Of a stretch of DNA of 64,000 nucleotides, positions 16,618-25,512 are shown one piece after another; the stretch's first letter is position 1, and each line of letters starts with the position of its first letter. The stretch spans positions 1,550,001 through 1,614,000 of the forward strand of contig NZ_CP053825.1 of assembly GCF_013372105.1 (NCBI RefSeq). Direction: 5' to 3'. The position numbers and the translations under genes are program-made. The notes under the pieces are model-generated. The model did no database searches. It was not told the DNA's origin and saw nothing but the letters and a program-made list of their open reading frames with translations. Source of the stretch: Campylobacter armoricus (GTDB lineage: Bacteria > Campylobacterota > Campylobacteria > Campylobacterales > Campylobacteraceae).

Positions 16618-19600
16618 ATGCTAAAAGCTTATCTAGAAAACATAAAAGATATTTCTATTAATGATAAGGAACACACACATAGAACAGCTTTGCAAAATTT
16701 ATTACAAGCTATAAAAGACAATCAAGACAAGCAAAATAAAATCTCTATCAAACAAGAACCAAACAATGATAAAGAAGGTAGAGGTGCACCTGATTTTTTA
16801 ATCACAAAAGATTTTCTAACACTAGGCTACATAGAAAATAAAAGAGTAAATGCAAATCTTGACAACATCATAAAAAGCGATCAAATTTTAAAATACACAA
16901 AATTAAGCCCAAATATCATTCTTACAGATTATTTAAGATTTGTATTATTAAGCTTAAATGAGAAAAATGAAATTATCATTTGCAAAGAAGTAAAAATTTG
17001 CTCTCTTGATGAGATTAAAAGCATTGTTAAAAATCAATCTTTACTAGAAACAAAAACAAAAGAACTAAACGAGCTTTTTGCTATCTTTTTTTCTAAAATC
17101 CCAAATCCCATAAATTCAGCCCTAGATTTTGCAAACCATCTAAGCCTAAGAACAAGAATTTTAAAAGATGAGCTTTTATTATCAATTGAAAATGAAGCAT
17201 TGATAAGTTTATTTAATACTTTCAAAGAAACACTTTATAAAGAATTATCCTATGAAGAATTTTGTGATTCTTTTGCACAAACTTTAACTTATAGCTTATT
17301 CTTAGCCAAATTAAACAACGATACCACAAAAGAAATAGATTTAAACAATGCTAAAAAATTCATACCAAAATCATTTCCATTAATCCGTTCTATGAGTGGA
17401 TTTTTAGATGATAGTTTTGAAAATTTAGAAAGCATAAAATGGCTTTTAGAAGAAATCATAAGCATTATAAATCACATAGACATTACAAGCATTATCAAAG
17501 AATTAAACAAAACAGGCGAGAAAGACTTATTTAATCGTCCTACTATTTTATCTACTCACAAAGATCCTTATTTGCACTTTTATGAAACATTTTTAGCAAG
17601 CTATGATCCAAAGCTTAGAGAAGTAAGGGGAGTGTATTATACTCCTGCACCTGTAGTAATTTTCATCATCAATGCTATTGATGAAGTTTTAAAACAAGAT
17701 TTTAATCATAAAAAAGGATTAAGTGAAGCTTTGGATAAAAACATAACCTTGCTTGATTTTGCCACAGGCACTGGCACCTTTTTACTTGAAAGCTTTAGAA
17801 AAGCCTTAGAACCTATAAACAAAAATAGCGTTAATTATAATCCAAAAGCTTTGATAGATAAATTTTGCGGTTTTGAATTTTTAATAGCGCCTTATACCAT
17901 AGCGCACTTAAAACTTTCTCAAAGCTTCAAAGAAGAATTTAACTCCCCGTTAAATGATAATGAAAGTCTTAAAATAGCACTAACAAATACCCTATACTCA
18001 AAAAGCACAACCCAAGAAGAAAATTCACAAAATACACTTTTTACACTTGCTGATTTAACCAACGAATTTAAAAAAGCACAAAAAATAAAAGAAGAACAAA
18101 TTCTAATCATCACAGGCAATCCGCCATATAGTGGAGCAAGTAGCAACAAAGGCTTATATGAAGATGAGATCAAAATAAGCTATGGCTTAGAACCAAGCAA
18201 AGCAAATCTTAACGATGAACAAAAAAAGTGGATAAACTCATATCTTAAAGAAAAATCCAAACTAAACACAAGCACTTTTAAAGCTATATATGAAAAACAC
18301 AAGCTAGAAAATGAAAAAAATCCAAAATGGCTTTTAGATGATTATGTAAAATTCATACGCTTTGCACAAAGCAAAATAGACTCTCAAGAAAGTGGAATTT
18401 TTGCTTTTATTTCAAATAATGGCTTTTTAGATAATCCTACCTTTAGAGGTATGAGATATTCTTTAATGCAAAGCTTTGATAAAATCTACATACTAAATTT
18501 ACACGGCGATACCAATAAAAAAGAAAAAGCTCCAGATGGAAGTAAGGATGAAAATGTCTTTGACATAATGCAAGGAGTAAGTATAAATATCTTTATAAAA
18601 CAAAATTCAAAAGCAAAAAATACAAAGATTTATTACTATGATTTATACGGAAAAAGAAAAGACAAATACGAATTTTTATATGAAAATGACTTAAATTCTA
18701 TAGAATGGACTTTAGTAAAAAACAACGAGCCTTTTTATCTTTTCTTACCGCAAAATAACGACTTATTAGAAGAATACAACAAAGGTATAAGTATAAAAGA
18801 TATTTTTATGCTTTCAAGCGTAGGAATTGTAAGTGCTAAAGATTCTATATTAATATCAACTAATACTGAAAAATTAAAACAACAAATTTATAGTTATTAT
18901 AATGAATTTGATAAGAAATATATAAAAGAAATAGCATACAGACCTTTTGATACGCAAAAAATTTATTTTGATATAGAAAAAATAGAAAGACCCAGAATTG
19001 AAACGATGGAACATTTTTTAGAAGGAAAAAATTTAGGATTAAGTATTCCTAGACAATTGAAAGGTTCTAAAACAGAATGGAATCATTGTTTTTTAACAAC
19101 AACAATTACAGATCAAGCATTAACATCTGGAGGTAATGGCCCAAACAATATCTTCCCACTCTATCTTTACCCTACAACTAGAAGTAAAAAATTCCTAAAA
19201 AAAGAAAATCCAAATTTCAATGAAGAAAATTTCACCTCAAAAATAGAAAATTTCAAAGAAAACTTTAGAGCTTTCATAGATGAGTTTTACAAAGAAAAAT
19301 TCTCACCTGAAGATATATTAGGCTATGTTTATGCTGTGCTTTTTCATAAATTTTATAGAGAAAAATACCTTGATTTTTTAAAAATTGATTTTCCAAAAAT
19401 TCCTTTTGTAGAAAATAAAAAAACTTTTAAAGATTTAAGCAAACTAGGTTTAAAGCTTTTAAATTTACATTTATTAAAAGATGATGAGTTAAATTCAAAT
19501 GCGGGCGAAGCTTTATTTAAAAGTGTCAAAAATAAAAATTTCAAAATACAAAAAGTAAAATACAACAAAGACACAAAAGAACTTTTTATAAACGAAAGCT

Positions 19601-19785
19601 TGTATTTTAACAAAGTAAGTCCTGAAATTTATGAGTTTAAAATAGGTGGCTATGCTGTGCTAGATAAATACTTAAAAAGCCACAAAGAAGAAGACATAGA
19701 TCATAAGCATTTTACCTTGATCATACAAACTTTAGATGAGACTTTAAAAATTCAAGATGAAATTTCAAAAATCAATCTTAGCTAG
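16618..19785 (+). CDS. Single-polypeptide restriction-methylation enzyme (type IIG/ISP-like)
   Basis: 1055 residues combining nuclease, methylase and specificity parts. Near the N-terminus is a PD-(D/E)xK-like site: Pro58-Asp59, then Glu73-x-Lys75 in YIENKR. The N6-adenine methylase core has motif I FATGTGTFLLE (381-391) and motif IV NPPY (501-504), with VRGVYYTPAPVV before motif I as in type IIG/ISP enzymes. The C-terminal third should be the target-recognition domain. No helicase motifs are seen, unlike full type ISP enzymes of ~1500 residues. It lies directly after pyrC, where C. jejuni has other genes, so it is probably acquired. Recognition sequence unknown. GGAAG precedes the ATG. No poly-G tract interrupts it, unlike several Campylobacter type IIG genes. 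Confidence 0.85.
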   Translation: MLKAYLENIKDISINDKEHTHRTALQNLLQAIKDNQDKQNKISIKQEPNNDKEGRGAPDFLITKDFLTLGYIENKRVNANLDNIIKSDQILKYTKLSPNIILTDYLRFVLLSLNEKNEIIICKEVKICSLDEIKSIVKNQSLLETKTKELNELFAIFFSKIPNPINSALDFANHLSLRTRILKDELLLSIENEALISLFNTFKETLYKELSYEEFCDSFAQTLTYSLFLAKLNNDTTKEIDLNNAKKFIPKSFPLIRSMSGFLDDSFENLESIKWLLEEIISIINHIDITSIIKELNKTGEKDLFNRPTILSTHKDPYLHFYETFLASYDPKLREVRGVYYTPAPVVIFIINAIDEVLKQDFNHKKGLSEALDKNITLLDFATGTGTFLLESFRKALEPINKNSVNYNPKALIDKFCGFEFLIAPYTIAHLKLSQSFKEEFNSPLNDNESLKIALTNTLYSKSTTQEENSQNTLFTLADLTNEFKKAQKIKEEQILIITGNPPYSGASSNKGLYEDEIKISYGLEPSKANLNDEQKKWINSYLKEKSKLNTSTFKAIYEKHKLENEKNPKWLLDDYVKFIRFAQSKIDSQESGIFAFISNNGFLDNPTFRGMRYSLMQSFDKIYILNLHGDTNKKEKAPDGSKDENVFDIMQGVSINIFIKQNSKAKNTKIYYYDLYGKRKDKYEFLYENDLNSIEWTLVKNNEPFYLFLPQNNDLLEEYNKGISIKDIFMLSSVGIVSAKDSILISTNTEKLKQQIYSYYNEFDKKYIKEIAYRPFDTQKIYFDIEKIERPRIETMEHFLEGKNLGLSIPRQLKGSKTEWNHCFLTTTITDQALTSGGNGPNNIFPLYLYPTTRSKKFLKKENPNFNEENFTSKIENFKENFRAFIDEFYKEKFSPEDILGYVYAVLFHKFYREKYLDFLKIDFPKIPFVENKKTFKDLSKLGLKLLNLHLLKDDELNSNAGEALFKSVKNKNFKIQKVKYNKDTKELFINESLYFNKVSPEIYEFKIGGYAVLDKYLKSHKEEDIDHKHFTLIIQTLDETLKIQDEISKINLS

Positions 19786-19798
19786 TATAACTAGCTAA
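19778..19798. terminator. Bidirectional terminator between restriction enzyme and methyltransferase genes
   Basis: TTAGCTAGT (19778-19786) pairs perfectly with ACTAGCTAA (19790-19798). The stop codons of both convergent genes lie in the stem. Plus strand continues TGATTAAAAGTTTT; minus strand continues GATTGATTTTTG. Confidence 0.65.
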
Positions 19799-20489
19799 TG
19801 ATTAAAAGTTTTATCTTAGCTTCTATAATCTCTTCTACCTCATCTTTTACAAAGCTTTCTAGCTCTTGTTTGTTTGCATTAATGCCATTCATATTTAAAT
19901 GCCACAAAGCATTTTCTATCGCGCTTTGTTTGTCTCTTTTTACCACTCTAGTTTCATTAAAAATTTCACTCTCATAAGAGATATTTTGCACATTTAAAAA
20001 GCCTTGTAAATCCTCTTCATAAAAGCCTTTAAAATGCGTGTTAAAATGCTCAAATATAGGATCTAAAAAGCTACTTTTACGCCTACTTGCCCAACCTAAA
20101 TACACTTTTTTAGAAGCTAAGCTTAAAAAAGCCTTATAGTCTTTTTCATTTTGTAAAGCAGGGGACATACTTAAAAAGGCTAAATCAAATTTTGTATTAT
20201 TGTTTTTATAAAAGCTTTCAAAGTCTAAATTTAAGGTTTTTACATTTGATATAGCATGAGTTTTTGCATCTTCTTGTAAAATTTCAAGCATAGCGCTAGA
20301 ACTATCTATACCCAAAACACTTTTTGCTTTTTGTGCTAAATGCAAAGTCCAAACCCCAGTTCCACAGCCTATATCTACTATGCTTTGTCCTTGCAAAGAT
20401 CCAAGCTTTGCAAAAGTAGCTTTTTGAATTTCGTTTAAGCTAGGATTATATCTTGCATAGCTTTTTGCTTTTTTATTCCATAAATTCAT
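19791..20489 (-). CDS. Class I SAM-dependent methyltransferase
   Basis: 232 residues with a Rossmann methyltransferase fold: motif I IVDIGCGTGVWTLHLA (about 37-52), acidic motif II VLGIDSSSAMLEIL, and a post-motif DLAFLSMSPAL. The substrate is not evident; no DNA-methylase NPPY is present, so a small molecule or protein/RNA target is likely. It is divergent from znuA, as in C. jejuni (Cj0140 beside Cj0141c-Cj0143c, from memory). GGAGCGAAG precedes the ATG. Confidence 0.8.
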   Translation of the reverse strand: MNLWNKKAKSYARYNPSLNEIQKATFAKLGSLQGQSIVDIGCGTGVWTLHLAQKAKSVLGIDSSSAMLEILQEDAKTHAISNVKTLNLDFESFYKNNNTKFDLAFLSMSPALQNEKDYKAFLSLASKKVYLGWASRRKSSFLDPIFEHFNTHFKGFYEEDLQGFLNVQNISYESEIFNETRVVKRDKQSAIENALWHLNMNGINANKQELESFVKDEVEEIIEAKIKLLIIS

Positions 20490-20516
20490 CTTCGCTCCTT
20501 ATTTTTTCTAATATAG

Positions 20517-20522
20517 TATAAT
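20517..20522 (+). promoter_or_regulatory. Likely -10 box of the znuACB operon
   Basis: TATAAT lies 24 bases upstream of the znuA ATG, with AAAGGA before the start codon. I see no clear Zur-type dyad around it. Confidence 0.5.
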
Positions 20523-20545
20523 ATTTATTTTTATAAAGGAAAATT

Positions 20546-21382
20546 ATGCGTGTATTGTTTTTGTGTTTGATTTCATTTTTAAGTATATATGCTAAAAATT
20601 TAGTAAGCGTTAGTATAGCCCCGCAAGCTTATTTTCTAAAGCAAATTGCTAAAGACACTCTAGATATTAACATAGTCATACCGCCTAATGCAAATGAGCA
20701 TACTTTCGAATTTAAACCAAGCGGTATTTTAAAGCTTGAAAAAAGTGATATTTACTTCACAGCAAATTTAGAATTTGAAAAAATTTGGATTTTAAAACTT
20801 AAAGATAATCTCAAAAATACCAAAATCATCTCTACTCAAAATGGTATTAATTTTTTACCTTTGCAAGAGCATACACATGAAGGACACCATCACCATGGAA
20901 ATGATCCTCACACATGGCTTGATCCACTTTTAGCAAAAACTCATGCTGAAAATATCACTTTAGCACTTATAGAACAATACCCACAAAATAAAGCATTTTA
21001 CGAAAAAAATTTAGAAATTTTTTTAAAAGAACTTGATGAGCTAAATTTACAAATACAAGCTTTATTTAAGAATGTAAAAAATAAGTATTTTTTAGTCTAT
21101 CATCCATCTTGGGGATATTTTGCTAAAAGGTACCATCTAAGTCAAATTCCTGTTGAAATAGAAGGAAAAGAACCTAAACCAAAAGACTTAGCTAAACTTA
21201 CAAAACTTATACAAAAAGAGCAAATTAAAGCTATTTTTATACCAAAAGGGGCTAATAATAACACTATCAAAGCTATGGCAAGCAATTATAATCTTAAAAT
21301 CATAGAGCTTGATCATTTGCCAAATGATTATAAAAATGAGCTTTTAAAAGATGCAAAAAACATAGCAAGTGCTTTACAATGA
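20546..21382 (+). CDS. znuA: Zinc ABC transporter periplasmic binding protein
   Basis: 278 residues: signal peptide MRVLFLCLISFLSIYA, then a cluster A-I binding protein. Zn ligands typical of the family are seen as His in NANEHTFEF, His in LVYHPSWGYFAKRYH, and the C-terminal ELDHL segment. A His-rich loop (EHTHEGHHHHGNDPHTW) matches the metal-capture loop of ZnuA proteins. It hands Zn2+ to ZnuB/ZnuC encoded immediately downstream; the stop overlaps the znuC start by four bases. Confidence 0.95.
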   Translation: MRVLFLCLISFLSIYAKNLVSVSIAPQAYFLKQIAKDTLDINIVIPPNANEHTFEFKPSGILKLEKSDIYFTANLEFEKIWILKLKDNLKNTKIISTQNGINFLPLQEHTHEGHHHHGNDPHTWLDPLLAKTHAENITLALIEQYPQNKAFYEKNLEIFLKELDELNLQIQALFKNVKNKYFLVYHPSWGYFAKRYHLSQIPVEIEGKEPKPKDLAKLTKLIQKEQIKAIFIPKGANNNTIKAMASNYNLKIIELDHLPNDYKNELLKDAKNIASALQ

Positions 21383-22128
21383 TAAAAATCAATATTAAAA
21401 ATTTAAACTTTTCCTATAATCAAGATGAGGTGTTAAAAAATATCAACCTAAACTATGAAAGTAAAGATTTTTTAGCTATAGTAGGACCAAATGGTGGTGG
21501 AAAATCTACTCTTTTAAAACTCATACTAGGCCTACTAAATAGTCAAAAATGTATAAATTTTAAAGGATTGAATTTAAAAGATATAGGTTATGTCCCACAA
21601 AACACTTTAGCTAATCCTAACTTTCCAGTGCGCGTGTTAGAAGTGGTTATGATGGGAAGAGTAGATAAAAAATTCTTTGGTTTTTATACCAAAAAAGATC
21701 AAGAACAAGCCTTACTAGCCTTAGAAAAAGTGGGTATGAGAAATTTTTGGGATAAAAAAATCAACGAACTAAGTGGGGGTCAAAGACAAAGAGTTTATAT
21801 AGCAAGAGCTCTAGCAAGTGAATGCAAGCTTTTAATTCTTGATGAACCTACTGCAAGCATAGATACCAAAGGCTCGGTACAAATTTTTGAGCTTTTGAAA
21901 AAATTACATGAAAGTGGGGTTGGCGTGATAGTAATATGCCATGATTTAAATGTAAGCTTAGCTTATGCAAATAAAATAGCATATTTAAACAAAGAATTAT
22001 TCTTGCATGAAAACACCCCTGAAAAAAAGGCACATTTACTAGCGCATTTAAGCCAAAATCACACACATTTTTGCGATGTTGAGCTTAGTTTGGAGCAGTG
22101 TTGCTGTAAAGGAGAAAATCATGCTTGA
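21379..22128 (+). CDS. znuC: Zinc ABC transporter ATP-binding protein
   Basis: 249 residues. Walker A GPNGGGKST (36-44), Q-loop in GYVPQNT, signature LSGGQRQR (about 134) and Walker B LLILDEPTASID (about 154), followed by the switch His in VICHDLN. The C-terminal tail carries ENTPEKKAHLLAHLSQNHTHFCDVELSLEQCCCKGENHA-type His/Cys residues, possibly metal-sensing. It powers uptake through ZnuB; start and stop overlap its neighbours, so the three genes are one operon. Confidence 0.95.
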   Translation: MIKINIKNLNFSYNQDEVLKNINLNYESKDFLAIVGPNGGGKSTLLKLILGLLNSQKCINFKGLNLKDIGYVPQNTLANPNFPVRVLEVVMMGRVDKKFFGFYTKKDQEQALLALEKVGMRNFWDKKINELSGGQRQRVYIARALASECKLLILDEPTASIDTKGSVQIFELLKKLHESGVGVIVICHDLNVSLAYANKIAYLNKELFLHENTPEKKAHLLAHLSQNHTHFCDVELSLEQCCCKGENHA

Positions 22129-22930
22129 ACTTTTATCTAGCTCTTTTATACAAAATGCTTTTTTGGCTGCTTTTTTAACTAGCATTGCATGTGGGATTAT
22201 GGGGACTTTGATTATGATTAACCGCTTAAGCTCTATGGCAGGAGGCATTACGCATGGGGCTTTTGGAGGCATTGGTATAGCATTTTATTTTGGCTTGCCA
22301 GTATTAGTTAGTACAAGTTTATTTACGCTTTTTTTAGCCTTGCTTGTAGCATTTTTAGTGCAAAAATACCCTTTTAGAAGTGATAATATAGTCGGGGTTA
22401 TATGGGCTTTTGGAATGGCTGTTGGTATCATACTCATAGACTTAAGTCCTGGGTATAATAATGATTTAATGGGATATTTATTTGGTAGTATTTTATCTGT
22501 ACCTACACAAGATATAGTTTTATTTGCAATAATTGATGTAGTTTTTATCGTTTTGGTATTACTTTTTTATCGTCAATTTGAAATTCTAAGTTTTGATAAA
22601 GAATTTGCAAGCTTAAGAGGGGTTAAAACCAATCTTTTTCATTATCTTTTAATCGCAATGATGGCTTTTTGTATCGTTATAAGTATCAAAGTAGTAGGAC
22701 TTGTACTTGTGATAGCCTTGCTTAGCATACCTGCATTTATTGCTGAGAGTTTTTCTAAAAAGCTAGGTCAAATGATGATTATTTCTACGCTTTTGAGTAT
22801 AAGTTTTTGTCTAATAGGGCTTTTTGTGAGTTTTTATTATAATCTTGCAAGTGGAGCTTGTATCATAGCAAGTGCTTGTGTAGCTTTTGTGTTTTATCTT
22901 TGCTTTAGCACTTTTTCAAAGAAAAGTTGA
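22121..22930 (+). CDS. znuB: Zinc ABC transporter permease
   Basis: 269 residues, about eight membrane segments, ABC-3 family. I chose ATG at 22121 because AAAGGAGAAAATC places a strong ribosome site just before it and it overlaps the znuC stop by eight bases; an in-frame start 45 bases upstream lacks this. Family marks are MAGGITHGAFGGIGIA near the N-terminus and LVLVIALLSIPAFIAESF further in. Forms the inner-membrane Zn2+ channel with ZnuC. Confidence 0.94.
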   Translation: MLELLSSSFIQNAFLAAFLTSIACGIMGTLIMINRLSSMAGGITHGAFGGIGIAFYFGLPVLVSTSLFTLFLALLVAFLVQKYPFRSDNIVGVIWAFGMAVGIILIDLSPGYNNDLMGYLFGSILSVPTQDIVLFAIIDVVFIVLVLLFYRQFEILSFDKEFASLRGVKTNLFHYLLIAMMAFCIVISIKVVGLVLVIALLSIPAFIAESFSKKLGQMMIISTLLSISFCLIGLFVSFYYNLASGACIIASACVAFVFYLCFSTFSKKS

Positions 22931-22938
22931 AAATTGAT

Positions 22939-23847
22939 TTATTGCAAAGTGCTATTTTCATACATTCTTAAAAAGCTAGCAAATTTTGGTTTGCCATTTT
23001 TGGTTAAACCATTGTATTTAAATGTAATTATAGCACCAATTGGCGGAGGGTTTAAGCGATCTTTTTCTTTAAAACCTGAACCTATTTTAAAACTTACTTT
23101 TTTACCTTGGATATTAGCTTCACAAAGCAAGGAGCCCATTTTGCCTTCAAATTTACCTTTACCTTCAAAAAGTTTTTTTACCACACATTCTGCATCATCA
23201 AAAGGTTTTAGTTTAAAAGCACTATCTGATCTTTTTCTCTCATACTCTATATCATTTTTTCTTATAATCACACCCTCGCCTTTATTGGAAATAATATCCT
23301 GATAAAATTGCTCTAGATGTTTTTTATCTTTTATAGGAATTTGAGGGATTATTTTTATAAAATCATTTGGATTTTTTACTAAATACTCTTTTAAAATTTC
23401 TAATCTTGCTTCTAAAGTGCAAGGATTAAGCTTAAATTCTTCACAAGCATTTGGCACATCAAAGACATTATAACTTACTTTTTGCCAAAGTTTTTCATCA
23501 GGATTTTCTTGGCGAATCAAAGATGAGATTTCTTCAAAAGAATTTCTTTTAATCCAAAGCTCACCATCGAGTTCAAAATTTGGAAAATTTTTTGTAAAAA
23601 ATTTAGGAAGTTTTATAGGATTTTTTGCTCTTGTTTGCATAGCTTTACCATCCCAAATACCTCTTATACCATCGAGTTTTTCACTCATTACATACTGACT
23701 TAAATTTCTATCTTTAAATATATTTTCATCATAAATTTTAAAAAGTAAAATATCTTTTGCAAAAAGAGAATTTAAAGGGAGCAAGTAAAGAAGAACAAGG
23801 CTTATAAAAAGCCTTGCTATAAGACTAAAGTGCTTTTTTAGCAGCAT
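22939..23847 (-). CDS. Exported ATP-dependent DNA ligase (LigE-like)
   Basis: 302 residues from the ATG at 23847. The first 30 ([20 protein letters not shown]...NSLFA) form a signal peptide, so the enzyme is probably periplasmic. The adenylation motif is Lys57 in EKLDGIRG, followed by FELDGELW (motif III) and GEGVIIRK (motif IV), then an OB domain with [18 protein letters not shown]. Related small ligases in Neisseria and Haemophilus join DNA outside the cytoplasm and are linked to DNA uptake or biofilm. C. jejuni has Cj1669c. The start overlaps rplT by 23 bases, and the signal-peptide codons contain a terminator-like hairpin. An upstream in-frame start at 23877 would dilute the signal peptide. 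Confidence 0.85.
   Translation of the reverse strand: MLLKKHFSLIARLFISLVLLYLLPLNSLFAKDILLFKIYDENIFKDRNLSQYVMSEKLDGIRGIWDGKAMQTRAKNPIKLPKFFTKNFPNFELDGELWIKRNSFEEISSLIRQENPDEKLWQKVSYNVFDVPNACEEFKLNPCTLEARLEILKEYLVKNPNDFIKIIPQIPIKDKKHLEQFYQDIISNKGEGVIIRKNDIEYERKRSDSAFKLKPFDDAECVVKKLFEGKGKFEGKMGSLLCEANIQGKKVSFKIGSGFKEKDRLNPPPIGAIITFKYNGLTKNGKPKFASFLRMYENSTLQ
23796..23816 (-). terminator. rplT terminator-like hairpin inside the ligase signal peptide
   Basis: CAAGGCTT (23796-23803) pairs perfectly with AAGCCTTG (23809-23816). On the minus strand it is followed by TTCTTCTTTAC. It begins nine bases past the rplT stop, where an rpmI-rplT terminator is expected, but lies within the coding sequence of the ligase. 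Confidence 0.55.
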
Positions 23848-24178
23848 CTGCAATTTTAGCAAAAGCAGTTGCGTCATTCATAGCTAAATCAGCTAAAATT
23901 TTTCTATCAAGCTCAATGCCTGCTTTTTTAAGACCATTTATAAATCTTGAATAACTAATATCATTTAGTCTGCAAGCTGCATTGATACGCACTATCCAAA
24001 GACGACGAAAATCGCGTTTTTTACGGCGTCTGTCACGATACGCATAAACCAAACTTCTTTCTAATTGTTCTTTAGCTTTTCTAAAGTGTTTGCGGCGACC
24101 ACTATAAAAACCGCGTGCAAGTTTTAAAACTTTTTTATGTCTGCGGCGTCTTACAACACCTGTTTTTACTCTTGCCAT
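23825..24178 (-). CDS. rplT: 50S ribosomal protein L20
   Basis: 117 residues, full length, strongly basic. Typical segments: [49 protein letters not shown] and the C-terminal [20 protein letters not shown]20 binds 23S rRNA early in large-subunit assembly. It follows rpmI on the same strand; in C. jejuni rpmI-rplT are likewise a pair (Cj0244-Cj0245). Its 3' end overlaps the ligase start. Confidence 0.98.
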   Translation of the reverse strand: MARVKTGVVRRRRHKKVLKLARGFYSGRRKHFRKAKEQLERSLVYAYRDRRRKKRDFRRLWIVRINAACRLNDISYSRFINGLKKAGIELDRKILADLAMNDATAFAKIADAAKKAL

Positions 24179-24276
24179 ATTTATCCTTTCACAAATTGGC
24201 GTTCGTTAAACGAATCTTGCCCTTTAAAATAAGGGGAGTTTGAATGACTTTTGTCAAAAACTAAATTTAAGTAAGC

Positions 24277-24468
24277 TTAAATTCCTAACATTTTTTCAAC
24301 CGCTTTAACATTGGTCGAATGAACATACTTAGAAGTGCGAAGATCACGCATTCTCTTAGCAGGTTTTTTAGTCAAAATATGGCTTCTAAAAGCTGAACCT
24401 CTTTTGATTTTGTTTTTACCTACTTTGAAGCGTTTAACAGCACTTTTAACGCTTTTCATTTTTGGCAT
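24277..24468 (-). CDS. rpmI: 50S ribosomal protein L35
   Basis: 63 residues, standard L35 length, starting [16 protein letters not shown]. The ATG at 24468 is chosen over an in-frame ATG 27 bases upstream because AAAGGATACAC lies directly before it and the family starts MPK. The end is [21 protein letters not shown]-like (63 residues in all). Transcribed with rplT, about 98 bases downstream, from a region divergent to the next gene. Confidence 0.97.
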
Positions 24469-24561
24469 GTGTATCCTTTGGATAAATTTTTTCATAAAAG
24501 AAAGCTATCATTTTACTATAACTATGCTTTAGAAAAATTAAATTTATAGGCAAATTAAATC

Positions 24562-24591
24562 TTGACAATAAAAAGATGTAAGGGTTATAAT
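24562..24591 (+). promoter_or_regulatory. σ70 promoter of the conserved hypothetical gene
   Basis: A consensus -35 TTGACA (24562-24567) and a consensus -10 TATAAT (24586-24591) are separated by 18 bases. Perfect -35 boxes are rare in Campylobacter. Transcription would begin near 24598, which excludes an ATG at 24594 and supports the start at 24624. Confidence 0.7.
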
Positions 24592-24623
24592 TTTTGTTTA
24601 TTTTTACGAATGAGAAAAGATTG

Positions 24624-25235
24624 ATGATAAATTTAGATTTCACAGAACTAAATAAAAAAACTATTTGCAATATACGCGATTATATTGTTATTTTAAAAGA
24701 AATAAATGAAGATATTAAAAAAAGCAAAAATAAAGAAATTTTTCAAGATAAACTAAAAACATTGCGAAAAACTATAGTTCAAGGTGATGGAATGCTAAAT
24801 AACATTAGCTCCATAGTGCATACAGCCAACATGGTTTTTGATAAATGTTATGTATTTGTAGAAAATAAAAATTTAAACAACTTATTTTTTAGAATAGAAA
24901 AAATACTAGATAGCCAGATGATTAGTAAATTTAGTGAAAATATCTCAAAAGCCAGTGAAAAAGCAGAACTTGCTTTTAATGAAATTGATAAAGACTTTAT
25001 ACATATGGAAGCAGAAAAGTGCTTTGAGAAAAACGAAAATAACATTGATTTATTGTTACACTTTTTTGATACTTTTATAAAAATCATTAAAATTTTCATA
25101 ATGATTGATGAAAAAGTTGCTATAGATATTAAAACAGACAAAGAAGAGCTTGCACCTAGAGAATTAAATAGATTTATAAATAAAAACTTTTATGAGATTG
25201 AAAAGCTTTTATCGAATTTAAAAACAACCGATTAA
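24624..25235 (+). CDS. Conserved hypothetical protein, helical (Cj0243c-like)
   Basis: 203 residues starting MINLDFTELNKK. I recognise no domain. The sequence is Lys/Glu/Ile-rich and looks all-helical, with possible coiled coil in the first half (EINEDIKKSKNKEIFQDKLKTL region) and a hydrophobic stretch FIKIIKIFIMI near residue 155, probably a buried helix. No signal peptide or cysteine motif is evident. The start is fixed by the strong promoter just upstream. Position divergent to rpmI matches Cj0243c of C. jejuni, from memory. Function unknown. Confidence 0.7.
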   Translation: MINLDFTELNKKTICNIRDYIVILKEINEDIKKSKNKEIFQDKLKTLRKTIVQGDGMLNNISSIVHTANMVFDKCYVFVENKNLNNLFFRIEKILDSQMISKFSENISKASEKAELAFNEIDKDFIHMEAEKCFEKNENNIDLLLHFFDTFIKIIKIFIMIDEKVAIDIKTDKEELAPRELNRFINKNFYEIEKLLSNLKTTD

Positions 25236-25512
25236 AGAAACAAACATGTAGTATTTTATCCTCTATAACCTTTGCTATCAATAATATCATCAAGGAGCAT
25301 TTGTAAATTTTACTTGATAAAGGTCAAATTGCCTTTGCTAAAGTAAAGTCAAAAATCAATAAATAAAATAATTCTTTTAAAAAGATTTAGATGGAAATTT
25401 ATATCAGTACCAACAAATACAATCTTTTGCAAAAATATATAAAATTAAAATTTAAATACCTTAATATGCAAATTATTCAAGCAAAAAATTATACAAAACC
25501 ATTCATACAAAA

